Assembly: GCF_003254395.2 (NCBI RefSeq)
Contig: NC_037649.1
Span: forward strand, 10,831,431-10,895,430
Origin: Apis mellifera
Lineage: Eukaryota > Arthropoda > Insecta > Hymenoptera > Apidae
Length of the DNA stretch: 64,000 bases
Reading direction: 5' to 3'
How positions within the stretch are numbered: the stretch's first letter is position 1; every line of letters begins with the position of its first letter. Made by a program: the position numbers and the translations under genes. The notes beneath the pieces are model-generated. The model worked only from the letters and a program-made list of their open reading frames with translations, had not been told where the DNA came from and ran no database searches. Positions 10,311-20,900 of this stretch are shown one piece after another.

Positions 10311-13300
10311 AGAAGTTTGTCCTCGACTTTCGTCCTAACTTCTATATAGGCGATATATATAGGCGGGTCTCGTGAGAAAAAATATCGAAAACCGATCGAT
10401 ATCGTTCTTGTTAGAGCATCGTATTCGTATTATTCTACGATCCTGTCTTTGATTTTTGAAAATTAAATCACGAAATTTTACATCCTTGCTCACGTACGAT
10501 AATAAATTTTTATTTGTTCGTTGTTCAATTTCGAGAGATCGAGGATATATTATAAAGTGAATTTTTATTTGGTTAAAAAAAGAAAGGTGAGATAGTTTTT
10601 TTTTTTTTTTAAATCAAATCAAGTTTCCGGGGAGAAAATTATGGACGGAAATGAGAGATTTATGGGAACGGTTATTTTAATTCTTTAACGTATCGACGTT
10701 CACGATTTCCATGGCGGCATGCCTCCTGGAAAACTCATGGAGCGCATTAGGGCTTTTTGGGGGTCGTTCCCCTCTTTTCTCGTTCCTCGTGTTCTCAATA
10801 TCGACCTCGCTTATATTTTCTCGACCCAATGCGAAGGGTCGTTGCCCCCCCTCCTTCTCGCTCCCGGAAATCGTGGCTCATGTCTCTCAAAAGCGGCCAC
10901 GAACAATGGATTTTATTTCCATTGCAGTTTGTGACCTTCTTTATCTCGTTTTGCAGCAAACTGCTACGTTTACGCGTGATTCCTCTCGTATTTTATTTAT
11001 ATTTATATTTCGGGCAAAAGTTTGTTCAAGTTATTAATCATAGTACATAAAATAGCACGTGTTATAATTTTGAAAGAAGAGATTGCATGGCTATTCAATC
11101 CCAATTGTTTTTCTATTATTATCTTATATAAAATTTCATGAATAATTCTCCACTATCGATAAATTCATTTAACAAAGTTTCTTTTTTTATTGATCATTTT
11201 CAAAATTGAACTGTAAAAAATAATTCAAAATTTAATTTACATCGCATATTCGAAATCTTTCGGTTCCTGATTGAAAACGATTTACGAGATGTGTTCGGCT
11301 GAAGAAGGTTCGATGTTGAAATTTATATTTTTTGATTTCCTCCAATAAGCTCGTCGAAAAACGAGGAATAATTCGTACGATCGGCAAAAATTCGAGCAAA
11401 GTTTCTTCGAAAAGGGATCAAGAGGGTCTTCTACAATTTTATCGGTTGCCAGTGGCAACGCCTCGAGTTGCCTTTGTAGGTTCAGACCAATTTTTACGCG
11501 TTTGCTTCTTCAAAGCGCTAAAGAAGGACTGATTCGAAGTAAGAACGAAAACGTAGACGTTGTGGGATAGACTTAAAAGCGAAAGAACTGCTTTCCTATT
11601 GATGGAAGAGAGGCTGACATTTTTCAGCCAGGAAAAGAAGAGGAAAAAATATTACGCGACGTGAAATCTAAAATGGACGTAAATATGGAAATGGGGATAC
11701 AAGTTTATTTCATAAAAACATCCTTTTTTTAACGTTCTTATTTTTTTCTCTTTAAATTGGTATCTTAAAATTGGACAAATCAGAAGCGAAAGAAATTTTG
11801 GAACATATAGAAAAAAAAATATAGCCGTTAATTTTGTTTGTTTCTTATGATAATTACATTATTTATTATATATATTGTAATTTTTATGTAACGATTTTCG
11901 TTTTCGTTTGGAAACTTTTACAAAGTATCAATTTTGCGAGATTTTTACGCGAGATACGATATCGAACAGTCTTTTATTTTCACAAGTCTATGATTGGAAA
12001 AAGTTTCAACGAAGAAGTTTTAGAGTGTTACTTAAATGAGTCTTAATAACTGAAGGCTACGGGCCCTTAGTTAACCTTCATTGTCGATGGAATCATGTTC
12101 TTTCTTCGAATTAAAGTGTGAGATTCTCTTTGGAATTTTTTAATAAGTCAAACAAAATATTTGACAATTATTCACGAATACAACGAAATTGTAATATATA
12201 TGTGAAATTATAAGATTTGGAGAATAAATAATATTTTATATATCTAAAATTTATTTAATATCTTTTAATAGGAAAAATTTCAATGTTCCAAATTTCTTTC
12301 TTCGTTTCAAAACTTATCATCTTTATTTGTTGTTATTAAAAAATAATAAAACATGAAAATAAAATATCATGATATTAATATTTTAGGATTATTCGTTAAA
12401 TATTTTGAAATTTGATTATTTGATTATTTTTACAACTTCAAGAAATACTTATATTTGCAAAATTCTATTTTATACAAGAAATATATTAAAAAAAATAGAT
12501 ATTATCGATATTTCTCTATATCAAAATGTATTTTAACCTGATTGAATTTAAATTGTAACAAATTTGTAAAAATGACGAATTTTTAATGAATTAAAAATTT
12601 TAATTGCAAATTCACGCGAATAAATAATTTTAAATTAGAAAAATATGATTCACGAAATAGAAAATTATAAGATATTTATGCTTGATTCAGATATAAAAAA
12701 TTTTGAAAAAGATTAATAGTATGGCTAAAGAAAATGGCGGTAGCACGATTCGCAAAGTTGCGAACTGTAGACGGCGCCACTGGATGGGACGAAGAAATAC
12801 GAATAATACAATTTCTAATCGTTGGATTATTATAAATACTCGATGAAACTATACAATTATTATTATATTTAATTATTTGTATTGTATTTAATTTGATTTT
12901 AAATTATAGAAAGACGAAAAGACACTAATCAGACGCGTGTATTGTATCTATATTAAATATAGTTTTGAGATATAGTTTTGATTATTTGTTAATCGTGTTT
13001 CTTTATATTTTAATTTTAATAGATTTATATTATATTATATTTGTATTTTTGCGTTTTTATATTACGAGTTTCTATTATTTTGTAAAGATTGCGAACGAAG
13101 GAAAGAAGCACGAGAAATTGAATTCGATAGATTCAGTTATAATTTCATTTCAGATAAAGCAAGATTGTAATGTTAATGATAAGAAAACACTGTAAAAATG
13201 GATGATAATGGTAAATCGAAGCTTCGTAATTATGTAAGCGATCTGCTACAAAATATTCGTATAATAGCGAAGAATAGTTAGATAAGCGCGTCTGAAAATA

Positions 13301-14586
13301 GGAAGATAAATATTTCGTCAGAAACCGAAATCGTTTATTTCGTGATTTCACTGAAAACAATATTTTTTTTCTTTGTTATTTATAGCTCTTTACAAATCCG
13401 CATTTCTTCTTTAAAAAAAAACCTAAAAATAAATTAAAATAATAATCTTTTAAGTAACAATGCATATTCTTTAAAAAAGTTACAAATTTATTATTCTTAT
13501 TTCATTTTACACAACAGTTAAAAGTTTCAATACATCTATAAAATTAATTATTAAATGTATAAAATATGTGTATATTAAAACGTTAAAATATCGGTATATA
13601 AAAAAGTATGTAAAAATAATATACGTTTTAATTGCAAATATTGAATATAAATATAGTTTTTAAACTTTTTTCATAGTCATTCTTCTAATAAAATTATGAA
13701 GATCTTTTCGGAAATAAAATAAGATTTCGTTTTCGTACGTGAAACTTGAATTTTATAAAATATAAATATATTATATCGAGATAACGTGTGTTGTTAAAAA
13801 TACGAAAGAATTTCGATTTTTTCCTCCTGATGTAGCGTTAACTCGACCGAATCTTTTAACTAATTTTTCTAACGAATTTAAATTAGTTTAACGTTAAAAG
13901 GATAAAAGACGCTACTGAAAATGTTCCGGAAATTCGAGAATTTTCACCGTGTCCCTTTGGTCCTTTGATTTACAAAATGGCGCGGCTTTGCCTGGGCGGC
14001 ATTATGGTTTCCCCCATCCTATAGGGTGAAACTCCATTCCACAAAGCCACCCTTCACGTGGGGTGAACTCTCGATCCCTCGTACTGAATTCGAAAGTAAC
14101 ATAAGGGTGGGGGTAAATGAAGAAAGGGTGTCCAAAGAGGACTCTCGGGAAATTCTCGGAAAATGATAGCAGTACGAGTTTGAGTTTACCGTCACCGCCA
14201 TCTAGGAATCATCGTTCATAGTTGTTCGATGTAAACGGACATGTATCATGTATGTCGGTATTGTAGATCTTCTCTCTTTTGAAAAATATAAGAAAAGGAT
14301 GGTTCGTGGATTTTTAAACGAATTTCATTCGTAAAATTTAACGCGAATTTTAACGTCATAAATCTTATATCTTATCGTCGAATCGAAAACGTTGAGACTA
14401 TTGTTAAAATTGTTCGAGAAAAATGTATCGAGCGATACGTCTACGTTATATCACGAGCCTATATTTGAAATAAAAGCATAAAAAAATAATTATTGTTAAT
14501 AAAATATAAGTATAAATTTTCATCGATGACTTATTCAAAATTTTACGCATGAATATCCTATTTTTAATAATTTTTTTTTTTTTTTT
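10311..14586. other. Mostly AT-rich, no supported gene
   Basis: Contains a small GC-richer block at 10.7-11.05 kb, a TTCGC-N6-GCGAA inverted repeat beside ATGGCGG (12732-12770), and a GC-rich patch at 13.97-14.20 kb just downstream of the acetyltransferase 3' end. Open frames are short and low-complexity. Confidence 0.5.
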
Positions 14587-15695
14587 TTATTTCTTATCGG
14601 TATCGACGGATGGTACTTTGTGGTGCTTCGGATTGTTTTCCGATTTTAACACCTTGCCCATCAAAGCAGCCGAATAATTTCCTCTTCCTGGATCATCGAA
14701 TACAACTTGCTCGTTAACAAGCCATAAACCGTAACGAATTTCCGAGAGAAGTTGGAAACCCACGCTTCTTGCCCTTGTTTGGCTTACGCCACAAGTGAAA
14801 ATACCACCGATCGCTGGCATTTTTAAACTCAATGCTACCTGAACGCAAGCGTTCAGAAGCGCTACCTCGACACTTTTCTCTTGATAAGATGGATGCACGC
14901 ATAAAATGTATATACAGAAATATTTCGAATGTTTGAACTTTTCGTGTGCGTTCGTTTGCTGCATAAGTGTGTTTTGCAAATGCATGATCTTGCGTAGAGT
15001 TTCTCCCTTTAACACCTACAAAACTCATACGTGACCTCGTTATAATCTATATATATTCCATTAATCCACAATTCTTATTTCACAAAATTTACCCAATATC
15101 TAAATAAATTTATTTTTCACTCCTCCCTCGTGGAAGCAACAATGTGACGCGTTCGACAAATTAATTATATCGATATCGATCGCAATAATACCTGAACACG
15201 CTGATAAGTATCCGTTTTCTCGATCCTGCTGTTGACCCTCGTCACAGCAACTCCGATGACGCGGCCAGATTTAAGACTAACAGCGACTATGCTCGTTGTA
15301 TCGTTCATCCAAGTTCTTATAAGTTCCAGATAATCGTTCACGGAAGTGGGATCCTCGAGCAACGAGGACGCTTTGCACATAGGTTCCTCCCGGAAAAAGT
15401 GATGCTGTGGAAGTTTATTTATCAGTTTTACAACGTTCGCAATTTTATCACGTGGGTGATAATAGATAATCGAGCGGTTGAAAAAAAAAAAATGGAATGG
15501 AAAAATGGAAAATGTTTCGCACGACGTTATTTCGCGATTTCGTGGCTAAACTTTGATCAGACGTAAAGCTTCGTCGTACTGTGACTCCTTCAGGTCTATT
15601 ATTTTGCATTTGGCCGTTGATTCCCATTCGAGGGGAGCCTTGAGTCGTGCCTCCGCCTCTAACGCTAATTCATCTTTCTCGTCGATGAAATCCAT
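14587..15695 (-). CDS. AANAT-like GNAT acetyltransferase with degenerate CoA loop
   Basis: Three exons on the minus strand: 15695-15552, 15404-15192 and 15015-14587. All junctions are GT-AG, phase 0. They give 261 aa from an ATG at 15695 to a TAA. The layout matches insect arylalkylamine N-acetyltransferase-like proteins of the GNAT fold: an N-terminal ~40-residue lead, the 'FFREEP' substrate-side segment (about residues 51-56), a central beta strand ILCVHP (156-161), and the acetyl-CoA pyrophosphate loop. That loop reads Q164-E-K-S167-V-E169, whereas the family consensus is Q/R-x-x-G-x-G/A. Both glycine positions are therefore replaced, so cofactor binding or catalysis may be altered or lost. 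The frame is intact, which argues against a simple pseudogene. AATAAA overlaps the stop codon. It is divergently paired with the paralogue at 16030. The substrate cannot be read from the sequence. Confidence 0.82.
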
Positions 15696-16029
15696 TCTCG
15701 AACGTTTTCAAGGAATGGGCATAAAAAATGATTTACGAGTTACGGGTTAAAAAATGCTAAAAACATGATATTTTTTGTAATAACGGAAAAATTTTATAAC
15801 ATCCCACGTATAAATTCTGAATGTGTCTGTACAGAAAATTTCTTAATCGAGCTTAATCGATTTTTGAACGGAAAACAACTTCAAAGTTAAGATCCGAGTC
15901 GAAATTTTAAAAGTGTGCTGTATTAAAAATTACGCGTAAATTATTCATTGAAATTGGATCATTTTTGGGGGCATTATTGAAAATTGCAGAATATCAAGCG
16001 AAAAGTTGACACGATTTTCCACACGAAAC
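15696..16029. promoter_or_regulatory. Shared divergent promoter of the two acetyltransferases
   Basis: This 334-bp gap separates the two start codons of genes transcribed away from each other, so it must hold both 5' UTRs and probably a bidirectional promoter, unless unseen upstream exons exist. It is AT-rich, and TCATTT Inr-like sites occur on both strands. No TATA box is obvious. Confidence 0.5.
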
Positions 16030-17420
16030 ATGTTCAAAGGCAAATGGGTCCGCAGAAAGAGTTCTATTAAGGATAGCGATTTTTTTGCTTTAAGCCTTCG
16101 TATTGCAGCGATCAAGAAGACACGACCACCGGATGATTTTATCAATGGAGATTCACCTATAGTGTGGGAAAGAATGTCGAACGGTTACAGAATCGTTGAT
16201 CTTCAGTTAAACAAATTTATGCAGGCGTTGCATTTTGTACTAGTACATCGCTGACCGAAATACAGTTTTATTACAGTTTTAAATGATGATTTAGATATTT
16301 TTTAGATATCTTTAGAATATCTATAAATTTAATAACGTACAATCGTTTATCGTTTAAATTCTATTCGCTATTCGCTAGACAGAAATAATTATTGTTTAAT
16401 TATTGTAAAACGTTTGAGGGAGGAAATTTCAAAGGTATCATACACGATGATTCAAATTGACAAATATATTGAAATTAAACATGTTTCAGGGTTACTACTC
16501 TAATTCGGAACCATTGTTCAAATGTATCAAATTGTACGACGATGCAACGTCTATGAAGACGTTCATGAACATGGTGTTCAAACAGATGGAAGGCATGATC
16601 GGTTTCTGTGCGATTAGGGAAGGAAGCAACGAACTGGTCGGTGTACTCATTGCTTCTCTGTTCAAAAAATTTAATTGGTTAATTAAGAAAGGGGTACGTA
16701 TATCAAATTATTCCATCCCAGATTGTTTCCTACGATTTTTTTAATATATATATATATATTCGTGGGAAAAAGAAAGGAAAAAAAATTAACGATAATCTGT
16801 CATTTATAGCAAGGAGAGACGCTGTGTCACGTGATGAACTTGAAAAATTACGCTTTCGTCAAATCTCGATTCATAGAATCGATATACATAAATAAATCCG
16901 TGCACATTGATTTCATTTGTGTAAAACCTGATCACCAGAAGCGTGGCGTTGGTACCGCATTACTTCGCTCTTGCATTACTCGAGTGAGTAATTTTTCGTC
17001 CGTTGTTTTCGGTCAATTCACTTCGAATGCTGCTCAAACGATCGGTACATCTCTTTCTATCTTTCATATTTTATCGATTAAGATTTCCCATTTTTAAGAT
17101 TATAATCGACGACGATACTTGATTTATAAATAATCCATATATCTCTAATGTTTACAGCCAAAAGATTGAATTTCGATATTATCGATGAAATACCGTATAA
17201 GAATATATCCTTGCAGAGCGTTAGATTCGAAATTTTTGAAAGTTGTTATCCGGAAAATTATTCCATAGCTCACATGATGTTGAAAATAATACCGCTCTTG
17301 AGATTATCGGCTCATATCTTGGAGGCGAAAACGGTGTCCGAAGAAAAAATTAAGATCGAGTTGAAAGAAAAGATCGATTATCCAAAAAAAAAGAAAAAGA
17401 GAATACATGTGGTATATTAA
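16030..17420 (+). CDS. AANAT-like GNAT acetyltransferase with canonical CoA loop
   Basis: Four exons: 16030-16242, 16490-16693, 16810-17044 and 17158-17420. Together they encode 304 aa. The first two junctions are phase 0 and the third is phase 1. I placed the first donor at CTA/GTACAT because the protein then aligns residue for residue with the minus-strand paralogue ('ALHFVLGYYSNSEP' versus 'ALRLIKHHFFREEP'). Motif A reads F-I-C-V-K-P-D-H followed by Q182-K-R-G185-V-G187, an exact Q-x-x-G-x-G acetyl-CoA loop of the GNAT superfamily. The family transfers acetyl from acetyl-CoA to amines, and in insects some members act on biogenic amines. The specific substrate here is unknown. The C-terminus is an unusual Lys-rich tail (PKKKKKR). 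A strong GTGAGT donor-like site lies inside exon 3 at 16984. The gene converges on the esterase 3' end. Confidence 0.85.
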
Positions 17421-17975
17421 AGATAAAGGTATACGTAGGTATGCATATTTATATTATTTAAATGTCTAATGTGCATAACATTAATTCCTTTTTTTTTTTT
17501 ATCTTGACGTTTTTATCGATATCATTTACATTTCGCGATCGAATGTGCTGGCAAACAATGTGCTTCAGTGAGAATATAGAAATATAATCCTTTCAACTAT
17601 CAACATACTAAGATTACACGGTAAAAAATGAATAATAACCTTTTTTTTTTTTTTTTTAACCTTGTATGATGCAATCATGCGATTATGAATGTAAAAGTAT
17701 ATACATTTATACATATAAATAATACATATAATTTATATATGTATTCGAATGGAATTGTCATTTCCTATGAATGTTTCGCGTTTTTCGAATCATATCATAT
17801 CATATCCGTATACTTTTTCTTTTCTTTTCTTTCTTTTTTTTTTTTTTTTAATTGAAGTTCATTTGTTAACATATAATAATCGAGGAGATTATTTATCCAT
17901 CGTTGTCTGTGCGAATTAAATTTTCTGATTTTTCACGCATGACAATCATAACGCAGTTTTTTAACATTTTTTTTT
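17421..17975. other. Convergent 3' intergenic spacer
   Basis: AT-rich sequence between the 3' end of the plus-strand acetyltransferase and the 3' end of the minus-strand esterase. It holds several poly-T runs (17488, 17641 and 17837) and the likely 3' UTRs of both. ATTAAA overlaps the acetyltransferase stop codon. No clear paired polyadenylation signals were identified. Confidence 0.5.
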
Positions 17976-20900
17976 TTATAATTCCTCTTTTCCTCGATAT
18001 TTTGACCCGCCATCCTCCAAACCGGATCGTACCGGTAAACTTTCCCAAAATTTCATTCTCTCTGAGATAAGATTTTCCGACATTCTAATGTTATCTTGTC
18101 CTATGTGAAGATATTCTAGGGCCTGAGTTCTCACGGGTTTCCATTTAATCGGTATATCTTCTGACACTTCGGGTGTAGGATTGCTGAAAATGGATCGTTC
18201 GGTGAAGTGATTTCAACTCAATTTGAACGAATTCAATTTAGAATATTTGAATAGAAACTTTACTCACCCAAATTTTGCGAAGTTGTACCAAAGATTTGTG
18301 ATGATATCCACCATTTTGTGATCTTGCTTGCTCAATGAAATGTTCTTGAACAATTGTTCACCGACAGGGAACAAATATTGAAGTTCATCCGCGTGCGATA
18401 CACCGTAATCGTTGTTAGGATCGCCGAATATAATACTGAACGACGCGCTTCCTTTGTACGCGAGGTAATAATAATACACGGGAGAAGATTGTTTCGCGAG
18501 ATAATTACGCACAGAGGTGTAAGCTGCATGATTGAACCAGGCGTCACTGTACATCTGTAAAATGCACGATTTTTCATAATTATCGCATTAATTCTGTTAA
18601 AATGGAAATTGGATTACGAAATTGAATAGGTTATACATTCTATTTACTGCTATTTCTTATATCTTATTCTATAAATCAGAACGCGATCGATGTCCTTCGA
18701 CACGCAAAGGAAAAACGCATATAAATACTTACCTTCGTGTGTCAACGATCTCGAACGTATTAAAAGAGAGCAAGTAATAATACGATGTAAATTAGAGAAA
18801 TATAAAAATTTTAATCTTTTTTACACGAATGTGCACTCACATCGATCACTTTGAACCGCGTTGAAGTATCAATTGGTCCATCACCAAAATAGAATTTCCG
18901 TATTTCGGATGTCATCCGTTTCTGTTTATCTTTAGAGCACGTATCCTCGTATAGTAACGTAATTGGAGCAATGTTCGAGAAATCTTTGTTCAATTTTTTA
19001 ATCAAAGCTCCGTTGTTTCTTCCATATAATGCTGACAAGAAAGATAGATTTACAATTAATATAAGGATTCGTATTAATAATGATAAAATTAAATAAAATA
19101 ATAAACGTGTAATATTAATTGTGTTTTTAATTTTAGATACCTGGTGCTACGAGGGAACCTTCTTGGGATGTAATTCCTGTCATCCATGGTATATCTAACA
19201 TGCGGCCATTTTTCGAAGAAATTGCTGGATCTTCAGTTAAGAAAGCACCAGGATGAACAGGCTCAATTACCGGTCTGAAGGGTATCATTGGGCAATAACC
19301 AAATATCTAACACATACGGAGCAAAGAAATTTAGTTTAGTTTCTCAAGCTAAGTTTTCTCATCGATATATAATATGAAAAAAATATGAAAAAAATTATAT
19401 ATACATCCTTAGGAAAGAGAGATCATATTTTTTCCGGTTTATTATTAAATTACGAATTCGATTTCATTCAATTTTCGAATATACATTGCAAAATACAGAT
19501 TCGACACTTTGCGACTAAAGTAAAGATAAAAATTCTTCGATACAATGTAGTCGATTTATCGTTATATTTGTCTACTTTCTCTTCCAACTGTTACATGACA
19601 CACTTCTTTACTCCGCGACTATTTCCATTCTACAGCGGAAATTCTTTACTTTCCATTTATACCTTGAATAAAGACGCACATTTAATCGATAAGATTTTCC
19701 TAGAATATTGATTTTCGTTGGAATCGTGAAATTCACGCATGAATAGATATATTTACGAATGCGCGAAACAGGTTTTTCCAGAAGTTGGACCTCTTAACTA
19801 ACTATACGTAAACAACATGTTATTCTAGTATAAAATTCTCGATAAATCTGATCAAAAACAATTATTTTTCAAAGATGATTGACATATTAATTTGCTTTCA
19901 CAAATAATACTACCGAGGATATAATTTTATTTTTAATTTTACAAAAAAAAAAATAAAAAATGTAAAGATATTTAAAGTGATTAAGTAATTGGATTACTTA
20001 AAGATAAAGATACAAGTGTATATATTATTGTAACTAAATCTTTTATTAATTAATAATACCAATATTAATAATACCAATAATTAATAATACCAATAAATTC
20101 TGTCGAGTTTAATTTGTACTTAGCTAGCTAGAGCTATTAAATTTATTTGTCTTGGAAAATTTATTCAAGAGTCTGAAAACATCCGCACAACTAACAAAAA
20201 AAAAAAAGAAATATGATATTTCTATAATACTATTATACATTATGAAATCATACTATTTATGACTATTATTTTTATTCGTTCCAATTATCAAGATACTTAT
20301 ATAAGTATTAATTTATAAACATGATCATAGAATAGATTATTCAATATCAAAGGTGTGTGTTAAGTAACAGGCAAACAATATATACAATATAGACTTATTA
20401 ATCTAGATTTCATTAGATACATATTTCCATTAGATTATTGAAAATAAAAATTGAAAAAAATGATTAATATTTCATTAATTTTTCTTGATTTCTAAAAAAT
20501 TTATCATTTAGACATAATATAATTACTAGTTAAATAAGAAATGAAGAGTATAGTATAGATAGCATAAATATCTGTCAATATTATCAATTCATATGCATGA
20601 ATGCAAATTAAATGTTATTAAAAACGATTATCAAACAATTATTTAAAAACAATTATTTGCAACTTCGATTGAATAAGATAGAGCTGCATACCGAAAAATA
20701 TGATGCAAATACAAATAAATAAATATTATAATATATCTATTATACGATTAAATGATAATTATAATCAAATCAAATATTAAAAGGTGATTGATCATGAAAG
20801 ATAATTGTATATACATTGTATTTTTCTATGTTTCTTTCTTGAATTCTTTCGTGATTTTTTACTTTTTATCTAATTAAAGATTTCAATCTGAAATGTTTTT

